Positions 31,989-41,019 are shown, numbered from the stretch's first letter. The stretch is DNA of 64,000 bases from Anaerolineae bacterium (GCA_013178165.1 JABLXG010000004.1:426944-490943); one strand, 5' to 3'. Program-made: numbers and translations. The notes: generated by a model from the sequence alone, not told the origin.

Positions 31989-33938
31989 CTAGCCCTGCGC
32001 AGGCTCCGGCAGGTAGGGTTGTAGAGCCGGCTGGCCGCCGCGCCCCAGGCGCGTGATTGCGCCTTCCGGCGTGAGCAGCAGCAGCCAGGCGCCCGGCGCA
32101 GCTTCGCGCTGAGCATCGGCGCTGGCGTTAGTCTCCACCGCCTGCAGCCAGGCCCGTGAATCTTCCACAAAGCTGAAGATCATCCCGCGTCCATCTGGGG
32201 CTTCGGTCAATGTCCCGATGCCGCGGCCTTCCTGTTCGAAGAGCAGGGTGGCTTCCCCGGTGGACAGGTCAATGCGCCACAGGCGTACGGTATAAACGCC
32301 GATCGACTCTTCGCCGCCGGAACGGGCCACACGCTCCAGTGGCTCGACAGTCGAGACGTACAGGCGCTGCCCGTCCGCGCTCCACAGTACCTGATCCGGA
32401 GTCCCGGAGACCGGCACCGGCTGTGATTCACCGCTGAGCAGTGTGACCAGGGTCAGAGTGTGGTTTCCATCAGCGTCAGCGATGATGCCGGCGGCGCGAC
32501 TGCGATCCGGGCTGAGCGAGACGCGGCTGAGGGCTGGATCGATCAGGGTCAGTACACCGCTGGACAGGTCCAGACGGGCCAGGCCCGCGCCGGTGCAACT
32601 TGGCGTCAGCAGCAGGGTGTCGCCCGGCAGCCAGGCCAGCATCAGCGCGTTTCCCATGTAGCCGGTTTCCCGGCTGTACACCGTATCGGCAGGATCGCTG
32701 CTGCCACCGCCGCAGCCGACACCCTGCTCGAATGTTGCCAGCAAGCGCGGTGCAGCGTTCTCATCGCTGCCCGGCACGGCCACCGCGTAGACTTCCATCA
32801 CCTGACTGTTGGCGCGGAAGGTCTGGGTGGGTCTGACATACGCGAGGGCGCTCCCGTCAGGACTCCAGGCAGGCGGGTAGAGCAGCGCGAGATCACTGGC
32901 AAGCTGCACTGGCTGGCCGCCTTCGGCGTCTGCCACCAGCAAACGGGCAGGTGGCGCGCTATCCAGAAAGGCCACCCGCTGCCCGTCCGGCGACCAGCGG
33001 TAGTAGCCGTAAATGTGATCAAAGCGGGGCAAGGGGGAAGGCGTTGCCGGGGTCGGCGCGATATCTTCGGTGACATTGGTCCCCGGATAGGCGTTCCAGC
33101 CGGCGCGGTAGACGTTGCCGTCTGCGCCAGTGTAGAACAGGATCGGGCGGTCGCCCCCGGTCGCTTCAGGAGCAGCGGGCGTCGCTGTGGCGAGTGCTGC
33201 CAGGGCGCTGGCAAAGTCGATGTCGATCGCTGGCTGCAGCCGTTCATCATCGCCGCAGGGCATGATGGTACGCTGGTCGGCGGTCAGGTGCAGTTCGTAG
33301 ATGCGGTCAACGTACTCGATGGTCAGGATGTAGCCAGGCACCGGCGCACTGCTGTCGTAGGTGACGTCCGGCTGTGGGCAACCCAGCGAACGATCCGGCC
33401 AGGTGGTGGCTTCCCATGTCCAGCGGGAAAGGTCCCGGCGGGTGATGGTTGTACCCAGCTGGCTGTTCAGATAGGCGATGCCGATGTTGATCAGTTCCTC
33501 GCCGCTGATGGCTGCAGCGGGTGTGACTCCAGCAGCAGGTGTGGCCCCCTGGGGGAGGGACGGCAACGCAGTAGCTGTCGGGGCTGGCGCGGCGGCCGTT
33601 ACACCGCAGAAGACCGCAGTAGCGCCATCCGGCGTCAGGTGAATCTCATAGACGTTGCTGCCGGTGGTCACGCGGAAGTCATAACCACGGGTGAGCACCT
33701 GGCTGTAGACCTGATCGGGCTGCGGGCAGCCGAGCGAGGTATCCGGCCAGAGGACTTCCTGCCAGGTCCAGCCGCTCAGGTCCTGACGGCTCAGCGTGAC
33801 GCCCAGTTGCCCGGCCAGAAAGGCAAGGGCTGTGTCCAGCAGGGCGTTGGGATCGTCGCCGCCCTGAGCCTGCGCGGCGCTCAGCGGCGCAAGCAGGGTA
33901 GCACAGAGAGTCAGGGCCAGTAGGAATTTCCGAATCAT
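31989..33938 (-). CDS. Secreted protein: duplicated WPDxSLGCP domain plus beta-propeller
   Basis: 649 residues with a signal peptide (KFLLALTLCATLLAPLSAAQA). Two homologous units follow, about residues 35-112 and 150-232; each has LGxTxxRxDLSxWTWxxxxWPDxSLGCPQPD, then a GY strand, YEIHLTxD or YELHLTAD and a final Cys. The linker is Ala/Thr/Pro-rich. From about 265 on, WSPDGQRVAFLDS, WSPDGSALAYVRP and WSADGQRLYVS mark TolB/PD40-type propeller blades. The protein is probably a surface-exposed binding or sensing protein; cysteine pairs may form disulfides. GAGGAG is 9 bases before the ATG, and TACAAT lies at 33986-33981 on the minus strand. Function unknown. Confidence 0.72.
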   Translation of the reverse strand: MIRKFLLALTLCATLLAPLSAAQAQGGDDPNALLDTALAFLAGQLGVTLSRQDLSGWTWQEVLWPDTSLGCPQPDQVYSQVLTRGYDFRVTTGSNVYEIHLTPDGATAVFCGVTAAAPAPTATALPSLPQGATPAAGVTPAAAISGEELINIGIAYLNSQLGTTITRRDLSRWTWEATTWPDRSLGCPQPDVTYDSSAPVPGYILTIEYVDRIYELHLTADQRTIMPCGDDERLQPAIDIDFASALAALATATPAAPEATGGDRPILFYTGADGNVYRAGWNAYPGTNVTEDIAPTPATPSPLPRFDHIYGYYRWSPDGQRVAFLDSAPPARLLVADAEGGQPVQLASDLALLYPPAWSPDGSALAYVRPTQTFRANSQVMEVYAVAVPGSDENAAPRLLATFEQGVGCGGGSSDPADTVYSRETGYMGNALMLAWLPGDTLLLTPSCTGAGLARLDLSSGVLTLIDPALSRVSLSPDRSRAAGIIADADGNHTLTLVTLLSGESQPVPVSGTPDQVLWSADGQRLYVSTVEPLERVARSGGEESIGVYTVRLWRIDLSTGEATLLFEQEGRGIGTLTEAPDGRGMIFSFVEDSRAWLQAVETNASADAQREAAPGAWLLLLTPEGAITRLGRGGQPALQPYLPEPAQG

Positions 33939-33980
33939 CGCTTGTCTCCTCGTGATGGTTCGTCGTTACCTGCGCGAGGC

Positions 33981-33986
33981 ATTGTA
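33981..33986 (-). promoter_or_regulatory. -10 box (TACAAT) for the propeller protein
   Basis: Minus-strand TACAAT, 42 bases before the ATG at 33938, in the CTACAAT context that recurs in the window. No clear -35. Confidence 0.45.
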
Positions 33987-34019
33987 GCGAATGATCGGGC
34001 ACTTTCCCCTACGCAAAGG

Positions 34020-34715
34020 CTACGCTTGGCTGACACCCGGCTTGCCGGAAGGGGCGATGCTGGCACGCTGGCGGGCGACGGCCGCCCGCACCCAGTCCAG
34101 CCAGGCGTCGAAGCCTTCGCCGGTGCGGGCGGAAAGCGGCAGGAAAGCCAGACCGGGGTTGAGCACTTCCACCCCGTGCCGGAAGTAGGCCAGATCGAAC
34201 TCCTGGTAAGGAAGCATGTCGATCTTGTTCAGCAGCAGGACATCCGCGCCGCGGTACATAGCCGGGTATTTGTAGGGCTTGTCATCGCCCTCAGGCACGC
34301 TGGCGATGACCACGTTATAGTGAGTACCCAATTCGAAGGCCGCCGGGCAGATCAGGTTGCCAACATTTTCCACCAGCAACAGATCCACGCCGGTCAGGTC
34401 CAGCGAGGATAGTGCGCTGGTCATCATGTTGGCGTCCAGATGGCAGTTGCCACCGGTATTGATCAGTGCCACCCGGATGCCCGTCCGGGCGATCTTCTCC
34501 ACATCGACAGTGGCAATATCGCCATCCAGGGCGGCGATAGTCATCTCGCTTTTGAGGGTTTCTACTGTCCGCATGATCACGCTGGTTTTGCCTGCGCCCG
34601 GCGAGGCCATGATGTTCAGCGCCAGCACACCGGCGGCGTCAAGCTGGCGGCGCACAGCGGCGGCCAGAGCGTCGTTGATACTCATGATGTTCCTGATAAC
34701 GGGAATCTCCGGCAT
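34020..34715 (-). CDS. hypB: Hydrogenase nickel incorporation GTPase HypB
   Basis: 231 residues of the SIMIBI GTPase family that inserts nickel into [NiFe] hydrogenase (or supplies urease). Motifs: P-loop ASPGAGKTSVI (about 37-47), DGDIATVDVEKI, the metal-site segment INTGGNCHLDANM with Cys and His, LLVENVGNLICPA, and the guanine-specificity motif LLNKIDML. There is no N-terminal His-rich nickel-storage stretch or CxxCGC. GAGGAA lies 7 bases before the ATG, which starts 3 bases after the hypA stop. No hydrogenase, urease or other hyp genes are in the window. Confidence 0.93.
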   Translation of the reverse strand: MPEIPVIRNIMSINDALAAAVRRQLDAAGVLALNIMASPGAGKTSVIMRTVETLKSEMTIAALDGDIATVDVEKIARTGIRVALINTGGNCHLDANMMTSALSSLDLTGVDLLLVENVGNLICPAAFELGTHYNVVIASVPEGDDKPYKYPAMYRGADVLLLNKIDMLPYQEFDLAYFRHGVEVLNPGLAFLPLSARTGEGFDAWLDWVRAAVARQRASIAPSGKPGVSQA

Positions 34716-34718
34716 AAT

Positions 34719-35060
34719 CTATTCCTCGACTTCGATGCTTTTGAGATAGAATTCCTCGCCCTGTTTGACCTGAACCCGGTCGCTCCTGCAGGCCGGACAC
34801 ATGAAATTCGCATTGCGTGGGAACACTGCACCGCAGTCCCGGCATTCAAAAGTTGCCGGGATGCGCTCAAAATGCAGGGCTGCGCCCTGAGCGATGGTTC
34901 CCTGGCTGAGGAACTCCCAGTAAAAGCGTACGGAATCATCGACCACGCTGGACAGTTCGCCGATGACCAGGTGCAGAGCCGTGATTCTCCTGGCGCCAGC
35001 CGGTTCAGCGTATTGTACAGCCAGGTTGAGCAGGTTCTGGGTGATCCCCAATTCGTGCAT
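34719..35060 (-). CDS. hypA: Hydrogenase/urease nickel metallochaperone HypA
   Basis: 113 residues beginning with the canonical MHELGIT, whose Met1-His2 form the nickel site, so the start at 35060 is certain and the upstream in-frame start (35102) is wrong. A zinc site is made by CRDCG and CPACRS (about residues 73-92). It delivers nickel together with HypB, encoded 3 bases downstream. A TATGAT box lies on the minus strand near 35100. It is divergent from the GH2 gene. Confidence 0.95.
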   Translation of the reverse strand: MHELGITQNLLNLAVQYAEPAGARRITALHLVIGELSSVVDDSVRFYWEFLSQGTIAQGAALHFERIPATFECRDCGAVFPRNANFMCPACRSDRVQVKQGEEFYLKSIEVEE

Positions 35061-35206
35061 GGCGGTTCCGTTGTTGAAGGTACGGACACTATCCCTTATC
35101 ATAGAGGGCCTGGCGCGCCGCCAAAAGTGACGATCGGCCCGGCGTTGAACGGCGTCTTTCCGGGCTTGAGCGCCGGATTATCGGGCTTTCCCTGCCGGAG
35201 ACGACC

Positions 35207-37495
35207 TTGCTTTCATTTGACGCTCCACCGCATGCCATACGCCTGAGCGGGAACTGGGCCATTCATCCTGTGCCGCTGGAGATTGCTGGCTTGCCGGAGG
35301 CTGGCTCTGCCGGCTGGCTGAGTGCCCCGGAGTGCGCCAACCTGCAACCGGTTCTGTATCCCGATCGCCCCTACTGGGGTAAGCATCTACGGGCGATCAA
35401 CGAGCAGGCGTGGGTCTACCTCAAGAGTTTCACCGCGCCGGAAGGCCGTTTCCCACGAGCGCGGTTACGCTTCGCCGGGGTCGATTACTTTGCAACGGTC
35501 TGGCTCAATGGTAAGCCGGTCGGGGAGCATGAGGGTAGCTTTGAGCCGTTCACGCTCGATGTGACCGGCGTACTGCGACCCGGCGCAGAGAATACGCTTC
35601 TCGTCCGCGTCAGCGCCCCCTGGGACCGGCCTAATCCACGCGGCAGTTACCCGATCAACCATGTCATCCGGGGGTTGGTCAAAGGCCAGTACGAGCATGG
35701 CGAGGGCGTCATACCGCCGGATGTCAACCCGATCGGTATCTGGGCGCCGGTTACGCTGCTGCTCGATCACGGGATCAGCCTGGATCGCGTCTGCATCGAT
35801 CCGGCCCTGGACGGAACGCTGGCACTGGCGCTCACTCTGACCAACGCGACCGGCCAGACCTGGCAGGGCCGCCTGGCGTTGACGATAGCGGCGGAGAATC
35901 ACGGCGGGCCAGGAACTACCGATGATCTGGCCCTGTCGGTATTGCCCGGTGTCCAGACGATCCTCCATACCCTGCGCGTGCCGGAGCCGCGCCTGTGGTG
36001 GCCGTGGGATCACGGCGAGCCGAATCTCTACCGGTTGGAGGCGGCCCTGCTGGATGGCGCTGGCCAGGCGATCAGCCGCCTGATGCAGATATTCGGCATC
36101 CGCACGGTGCGCCTGGAGCGCGCGCCGGATCGCTTCAACTGGTTGGTTAATGAGCGGTCGGTGTTCCTGCGCGGAACAGCATATATGCCGGGGCTGTACC
36201 TGGCGCAGGTGACGCCGGAGGGTGTGGCCCGCGATGTGGCACTGGCCCGCGCGGCCAACCTCAACCTGCTGCGGGTGCACGTGCATGTCTCGCCGCCGGC
36301 GGTCTATGAGGCCTGCGACCGGGCCGGGATGTTGATCTGGCAGGATTTTGAGCTGAACTGGGTGCATGATCCCTCCCCGGCGTTTGAGGCGCGCGCGTTG
36401 CGGTTGCAGCGGGGCATGATCGATCTGTTGCGCAACCACCCGGCGATTATCACCTGGACCTGCCACAACGAGCCGACGATGGTCTTTGCCCACCGCGACA
36501 ATTACGAGCGCCACCCCGATCCGGCCCTCTACGCCGATGCGCAGCAGTACGATCCCACGCGCCCAACGTTCATTTGTTCCGGGCAAATGGAGGATGACTG
36601 GCAGCGGGCAGGTGACGTTCATACGTATTACGGGGCGCTGTGGAGCAAGCGCTACACGGACGTCTACCGCCACCACATGCGGATGAACACCGAATTTGGC
36701 TTCGAGGCCCCCGCTGCGCTACCCACACTGCGGCGCTATCCCGACGTCTGGGCGCGGTTGCGCCACCTGGAGGGCCAGATCGAGTCACTGTGGGCATATC
36801 AGGCGGCATTGATCCAGTTCCACGTGGAACACCTGCGCCGGACACGAGCCACTGGATCAGGCGGGTATGTGCACTTCTGGCTGGCGGATCTGGTGCCGCA
36901 GGTGGGCTGTGGCGTGCTGGACTCGGAGCGGCTGCCCAAGGGCGGCTATGCGGCGCTGGCCCGCGCTTCAGCGCCGCTACAGGTGGCCCTGGAACACGAC
37001 GGGCGACAAATCTACGGGTTATGGGTGTTTAACGACACGCCGCGAGTCTACCCCGGTGCGACAGTCGCCTGGCAGTTTGAAGGCGCTGACGGTCGAATTG
37101 CTGGTAGTGCTCAGGCGCAGATTGACGTGGCTGCCAACGGCGTTCAGCGCGTGGCAGCGGGCGACCTGGCGGTAACGCCGGAGGACTGTGCGCGGGTGAT
37201 GCTGAGCCTGCACGGTGCGGATGGGCAGGTGCTGGCTGAGAACTTCTATGAGCGCCCGCTACAACCTCTGCTGCGCCCGACGGGCTACCCCTGGAAGTTC
37301 GACCCCTACCTGGGCTACAAAGTCTTTGATCGCCCCGATGCCCCCAGCCTGGCCGATCAGAGCAGTAATGCCGTGATCCGGCTGGTGCCGCGCAGGTTGC
37401 GGGAAGCGCTGGCCGAGTGGGCGCTGCGACAGAAGCTGCCGCTGTGGGTGCTTTCGGCGGCAGCGCGGCTGGCCCGCCCCTTTGTGCAGGGATAA
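35207..37495 (+). CDS. Glycoside hydrolase family 2 (beta-mannosidase-like)
   Basis: 762 residues with the GH2 order: a jelly-roll sugar-binding domain (about 1-170; FAGVDYFATVWLNGKPVGEHEGSF), an immunoglobulin-like domain (about 180-300), and a TIM barrel from about 305. The acid/base Glu is in TWTCHNEPTM (about 424) and the nucleophile Glu in MRMNTEFGFEAP (about 495). The SEFGF-like nucleophile context is closest to beta-mannosidases and related exo-enzymes. No signal peptide, so it acts inside the cell on imported oligosaccharides. The start is TTG 35207, since no in-frame ATG lies close by. Substrate specificity cannot be fixed from the motif alone. Confidence 0.87.
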   Translation: MLSFDAPPHAIRLSGNWAIHPVPLEIAGLPEAGSAGWLSAPECANLQPVLYPDRPYWGKHLRAINEQAWVYLKSFTAPEGRFPRARLRFAGVDYFATVWLNGKPVGEHEGSFEPFTLDVTGVLRPGAENTLLVRVSAPWDRPNPRGSYPINHVIRGLVKGQYEHGEGVIPPDVNPIGIWAPVTLLLDHGISLDRVCIDPALDGTLALALTLTNATGQTWQGRLALTIAAENHGGPGTTDDLALSVLPGVQTILHTLRVPEPRLWWPWDHGEPNLYRLEAALLDGAGQAISRLMQIFGIRTVRLERAPDRFNWLVNERSVFLRGTAYMPGLYLAQVTPEGVARDVALARAANLNLLRVHVHVSPPAVYEACDRAGMLIWQDFELNWVHDPSPAFEARALRLQRGMIDLLRNHPAIITWTCHNEPTMVFAHRDNYERHPDPALYADAQQYDPTRPTFICSGQMEDDWQRAGDVHTYYGALWSKRYTDVYRHHMRMNTEFGFEAPAALPTLRRYPDVWARLRHLEGQIESLWAYQAALIQFHVEHLRRTRATGSGGYVHFWLADLVPQVGCGVLDSERLPKGGYAALARASAPLQVALEHDGRQIYGLWVFNDTPRVYPGATVAWQFEGADGRIAGSAQAQIDVAANGVQRVAAGDLAVTPEDCARVMLSLHGADGQVLAENFYERPLQPLLRPTGYPWKFDPYLGYKVFDRPDAPSLADQSSNAVIRLVPRRLREALAEWALRQKLPLWVLSAAARLARPFVQG

Positions 37496-37500
37496 AGTGG

Positions 37501-37528
37501 ACAAAAAGGCCCGGCCCGCGCCGGGCCT
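37501..37528 (-). terminator. Rho-independent terminator of the radical SAM gene
   Basis: On the minus strand AGGCCCGGC, loop GCGG and GCCGGGCCT are followed by TTTTTGT. It lies 24 bases after the stop at 37552 and can also stop plus-strand transcription from the GH2 gene. Confidence 0.75.
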
Positions 37529-37551
37529 GCGAATGGTCTGCTAGGGGCCGA

Positions 37552-38808
37552 TCAGCGATTGGCAGAAATGGTCTCCGGTGCAGGGACGGTTTCCTCAGCA
37601 GGCTGGGGCTGGGCGACCAGGTAGGAACCGTACAGCCGCCATTCATCCATGCGGCAGGAGTGCACCAGCGTGCCATTCCACACGGTCATATCCGGGCAAC
37701 TATCGCACATATCCTGCCGGCCATCAGGCAGCAGATCCGGGGCCTGGATGATGGCCAGGCTCTGGGCATACACTGGCTGTAAGGCCCGCAGCGGGCTGCG
37801 GCGGATGTCGCGCCAGTACGCCCCATGCGCCTGCCGGATGCCCCGGTCAAAGGCGCCTAAGGCTAGGAAAGCGATCTTGGGGAAGCGCCACAGGCTGGTA
37901 TAGCCCATGTATGTCCCCTGGAAGAGGTGGTGGAAGATCTGCACCAGTTCCATCGCTTTTGGCCCCAGCGAGCCGTAAACACGGTTGCCCTTGCCAACGA
38001 GCCGCGCCGCCAGCAGCCATTTGACGGCGTCGTGAGTCTGCGAGCCGCCCAGGTAGGCGCCGGGTTCATATTCCGGGCAGGCTTCTTTGATCTTCTCGTA
38101 GATGTCGGCGGAGGTGATCCCAATTTCGCTGGTGTCTTCGACGGTGTAGCTGACGTCAATGGCCTCCAGCCGCCGCCCGCCGGCGTAGTAGTCGAAAGCA
38201 GCATCCTGTGGCGCGCCGCGGAAAGCGATGAAGATCATGCCCTGGATCAGGTCGGCGTGTTCACCTGCCCAGCGGACGAGCAGCGGCACATCGCTCAGAT
38301 TGGTTGGGTAGATGGTCGCGCCGATGCTGCAGTGCAGGCCGCCTTCCTGATGGATCATGCGGGCGTAGCTCAGGCGCAACTCCAGCAGGTCTTCCTCGCT
38401 CTTGCCTTTCCAGTGCGGGCGCTGTTGCTCGCTATCGATGTGCAGAGTGAAGCCAAAGACCCCGGCCTTCTTCAGTTCGCGCAGGAAGGGGCGGTCGTCT
38501 GTCAGCCGCACACCATTGGTCAGGATCAGAGGCTTCATGCCCAGTTCACGGACAAACGCGACAATCTCCAGGATATCCGGGTGGATCAGCGGCTCACCAC
38601 CGGCGATAGAGATGTTGTCGCAATTGCGCCATTCCTTGAAGAAGCGAATTTCGTCTTTGATCTGCTCAAGTGGCTTATGGCCGGTCAGGTTGCGGCGGTA
38701 ACAGCCCCGGCAGTAGATGTTGCACTTGTCCGTGATCTCCAGCCAGCCGATCGGATTATCGTTCAACGACCACGGCATGCGGTACATGGCGCGTTTGGGT
38801 GGTCTCAT
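37552..38808 (-). CDS. Radical SAM protein, unknown specificity
   Basis: 418 residues. The radical SAM cluster motif is CNIYCRGC (Cys29, 33, 36; CxxxCxxC), followed by the SAM-binding NISIAGGEPLIHPDI and LILTNGVRL. The barrel continues to about 230. Near the C-terminus, MCDSCPDM and HSCRMDE add cysteines that could bind an auxiliary cluster, giving a partial SPASM-like appearance. Length and layout are similar to radical SAM enzymes that modify lipids or peptides, but I do not recognise the subfamily. The ATG at 38808 has GGAGG 5 bases upstream. A TTGACA/TAGAGT promoter with an AT-rich upstream tract precedes it, suggesting strong expression. Divergent from the ceramide-synthase-like gene. 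Confidence 0.78.
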   Translation of the reverse strand: MRPPKRAMYRMPWSLNDNPIGWLEITDKCNIYCRGCYRRNLTGHKPLEQIKDEIRFFKEWRNCDNISIAGGEPLIHPDILEIVAFVRELGMKPLILTNGVRLTDDRPFLRELKKAGVFGFTLHIDSEQQRPHWKGKSEEDLLELRLSYARMIHQEGGLHCSIGATIYPTNLSDVPLLVRWAGEHADLIQGMIFIAFRGAPQDAAFDYYAGGRRLEAIDVSYTVEDTSEIGITSADIYEKIKEACPEYEPGAYLGGSQTHDAVKWLLAARLVGKGNRVYGSLGPKAMELVQIFHHLFQGTYMGYTSLWRFPKIAFLALGAFDRGIRQAHGAYWRDIRRSPLRALQPVYAQSLAIIQAPDLLPDGRQDMCDSCPDMTVWNGTLVHSCRMDEWRLYGSYLVAQPQPAEETVPAPETISANR

Positions 38809-38853
38809 CGGAACCTCCAACAAGAAGTTTGTAGTCTTCGCGTGGTTCTTTAC

Positions 38854-38883
38854 ACTCTAGACTGAAAAGCCGGTCGTTGTCAA
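38854..38883 (-). promoter_or_regulatory. Strong promoter of the radical SAM gene
   Basis: Minus strand: consensus TTGACA (38883-38878), an 18-base spacer and TAGAGT (38859-38854). Directly upstream lies an A/T tract (38884-38946) able to act as an UP element. Confidence 0.65.
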
Positions 38884-38946
38884 ATAGTTGCTAATGATTT
38901 TATAATATTATTATTCATATCTATTTTATCTATTTTATCATGATAG
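38884..38946. other. AT-rich intergenic island
   Basis: About 15% GC across some 60 bases in a genome that is otherwise GC-rich, with a direct repeat of ATCTATTTT. It separates the divergent radical SAM and GNAT genes. There is no DnaA-box cluster, so an origin is not supported. It is probably a double UP element or a melted promoter region. Confidence 0.55.
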
Positions 38947-38978
38947 ATCAACTCGTAGGGATTTGAAGCTGTTGCTGG

Positions 38979-38984
38979 TATTAT
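38979..38984 (+). promoter_or_regulatory. Extended -10 (TGGTATTAT) for the GNAT gene
   Basis: TATTAT preceded by TGG, 83 bases before the ATG at 39067; no clear -35. Confidence 0.35.
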
Positions 38985-39066
38985 TTAAAAAAGCAATGCC
39001 TCGCTTCGTCAGCGGTCCGCGTGGTTTGGCCGGCGCTCAAACATAAACGCCAAGGATGGATTGACC

Positions 39067-40230
39067 ATGACTGCTCCTGTCTCTGTTCGTCGTGTCTCGT
39101 CGCCCGCGGAGCAGGACGCCTTGCTGCGTCTGCCGTGGAAAGTGTATGCGAACGATCCGCACTGGGTGCCGCCCCTGGTTTCCATGCGCCGGGAGAAGTT
39201 GAACCCGCAACATAACCCGATGACCAACTACCTGGACATCGAGTACTTCCTGGCCTGGCGCGGGGCGGAGCCGGTGGGCTGCATTGCGGCGTTTATCAAC
39301 CCGCGCCACAATGAGTATCACCACGAGCATATTGGCTGGTTTGGCCTGTTCGATGTGCTGGACGACCGTGAGGCGGCACACGCACTGCTCCAGACCGCCG
39401 AGGAGTGGGTGCGGGCCAAAGGCTACGACGCGATACGTGGCCCGGCCAGCTTTGGCGACATGGATGAATTTGGCCTGCAGGTCGACTTTTTCGATAGTCC
39501 GCATGTCCTGCTCTACCCGCACAATCCCCCGTATTACAAAACCTACATTGAGGAACGTGGCTACAAGGGTGTGATGGACCTGTTGTCCTATCGCATTGCG
39601 GCGGAGGCTATGCGCGGGGCGAACGTGCCGGAGAAGATCATTCGGGTGATGGAGAAGCAGAAGAAGCGCCGCAACATCATCCTGCGTAACCCCGATCTCA
39701 AGCATTTTGACGCTGACCTGGACATGCTCTACCGCATGTACACCAACGCCTGGAAGGATAACTGGGGTTTTGTGCCACCGTCGCGGGAGGAATTGTACGC
39801 GCTGTTCAATCAGTTCAAGCGCTTCCTGCAACCGGACTTTATCTTCATTGCAGAAATCAATGGGGAGCCAGCAGGGTTCATCATGCTGTTTCCCGATCTC
39901 AATCAGGCGATCAAGCACGCCCGGCCTCATCCGGACACGCCGGAGTTCCTGACATTGCTGAAGGTGCTCTGGCACTGGAAGGTGCGGCCCAAGGTCAACC
40001 GCACCCGTGTGCCTTTCCTGGGCGTGATCGACAAGTACCACGGGACGGGCATTGACGCGATGCTCTACATGGCAGTGGTCGAACCGGCGGTGCGAGCCGG
40101 GTTCACGGAGGGCGACTTCGGCTGGGTGCTGGATGACAACCTGGCGATGAATCAGATCAGCGCGCTGGTCGGAGGCGAAATCTACAATCGTTTCCGCATC
40201 TATCAGAAGGCCCTGACTCCTGTAGACTAA
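39067..40230 (+). CDS. GNAT-fold acyltransferase, bacterial ceramide synthase-like
   Basis: About 387 residues. The N-terminal part (LRLPWKVYANDPHWVPPLVSMRREKLNP) carries the NDPHWVPPL signature of a GNAT branch that, as I recall, includes E. coli YghO and the Caulobacter bacterial ceramide synthase. A second GNAT half (PDFIFIAEINGEPAGFIML ... KYHGTGIDAMLYMAVVEPA, about residues 258-345) contains the acyl-CoA-binding-like GTGIDA loop. Bacterial ceramide synthase N-acylates 3-ketosphinganine or a related base. A serine palmitoyltransferase-like gene lies 0.9 kb downstream, which is the main reason for this call. ATG 39067 was chosen; TTG 39061 is equally possible given the AAGGA at 39052. A general N-acyltransferase is the alternative. 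Confidence 0.65.
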   Translation: MTAPVSVRRVSSPAEQDALLRLPWKVYANDPHWVPPLVSMRREKLNPQHNPMTNYLDIEYFLAWRGAEPVGCIAAFINPRHNEYHHEHIGWFGLFDVLDDREAAHALLQTAEEWVRAKGYDAIRGPASFGDMDEFGLQVDFFDSPHVLLYPHNPPYYKTYIEERGYKGVMDLLSYRIAAEAMRGANVPEKIIRVMEKQKKRRNIILRNPDLKHFDADLDMLYRMYTNAWKDNWGFVPPSREELYALFNQFKRFLQPDFIFIAEINGEPAGFIMLFPDLNQAIKHARPHPDTPEFLTLLKVLWHWKVRPKVNRTRVPFLGVIDKYHGTGIDAMLYMAVVEPAVRAGFTEGDFGWVLDDNLAMNQISALVGGEIYNRFRIYQKALTPVD

Positions 40231-40292
40231 GCGGCAGAGGATAAACCACCCTGTGTCAATGCCAGCAGTACCGGCTGAAAGCGTGGACACTC

Positions 40293-40928
40293 ATGAGTGA
40301 CTCCTTTTCGTTCGGAAGCGGCGGCCAGGATGCCCCGACATGGGGCAGCGAAGCTGATGACCAGCAACCCGAACAGACACTTGACCTGCTGCAGCGTGAA
40401 CTGGCACTCTCCGGCCATCAACACCGGATTCAGAGTTCTGCACCTGCGGTGCTGCAGCGTTTCTTCGCCGGTGAAATTGACCTGGATGTGGAACTGGGGC
40501 GGCGTTTTAGCAATGCGCCGCTGATGGCCCAGATCATGCTGCGGCCTCGCGATCCGGGGACGGCATCACGCGGCACAGCGGAATTGATGACGCAAGATAG
40601 AGGAGCGAGCCTGATTGTCGATGTCAATCAGATCAGCGGTGTGCTGGAACTGAATTTCACGCTGGGGTCGATGCTGGCGTTGCGCTTTACCCTGAGCAAC
40701 CTGCCGGAAGTTGACCGGCGGCACTGGCTGGAATTGATGCGCCGGGAACAGGGGATCGCTTTCCTGTGGAGCCGGGCGCGGTGGGAACGCGACTACATGA
40801 TCTTCGCCGTGCGCAAATACAACATCCATGCCTACGCGTTTTCTCCCAATGGCATCGAGGCGGCGGTGCGGATGACGCCGGAAGTGCTGCGCATGCTCCT
40901 GGACTGGCTGGAACGATTCTGGTTCTGA
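40293..40928 (+). CDS. Conserved-looking protein of unknown function
   Basis: 211 residues, soluble. A Gly/Ser/Asp-rich N-terminus of about 30 residues leads into an alpha/beta domain (QRFFAGEIDLDVELGRRFSN; SLIVDVNQISGVLELNFTLGSMLALRFTL; RREQGIAFLWSRARWERDYMIFAVRKYNIHAYAF). The C-terminus is helical (MTPEVLRMLLDWLERFWF). I recognise no family. It lies 62 bases after the GNAT gene and 178 bases before the serine palmitoyltransferase-like gene, in the same direction, so a role in the same lipid pathway is possible but unproven. Confidence 0.6.
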   Translation: MSDSFSFGSGGQDAPTWGSEADDQQPEQTLDLLQRELALSGHQHRIQSSAPAVLQRFFAGEIDLDVELGRRFSNAPLMAQIMLRPRDPGTASRGTAELMTQDRGASLIVDVNQISGVLELNFTLGSMLALRFTLSNLPEVDRRHWLELMRREQGIAFLWSRARWERDYMIFAVRKYNIHAYAFSPNGIEAAVRMTPEVLRMLLDWLERFWF

Positions 40929-41011
40929 GGGGGGCCGTGGGGCAGGTCGGAATGGAGACCTGCTCACAGGGCGACTTGTGCAATATTGATTACCAGTTTT
41001 GCTTATACGCT

Positions 41012-41019
41012 GGTACAAT
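41012..41019 (+). promoter_or_regulatory. Extended -10 (GGTACAAT) for the SPT-like gene
   Basis: TGGTACAAT (TACAAT at 41014-41019) lies 88 bases before the ATG at 41107. A hairpin GCAGGTC/GACCTGC (40942-40963) precedes it, after the stop of the unknown gene. Confidence 0.45.

Noticed and set aside
38884..39000. Replication origin in the AT-rich island
   Set aside because: No DnaA-box cluster and no dnaA/dnaN nearby; promoter function explains it better.
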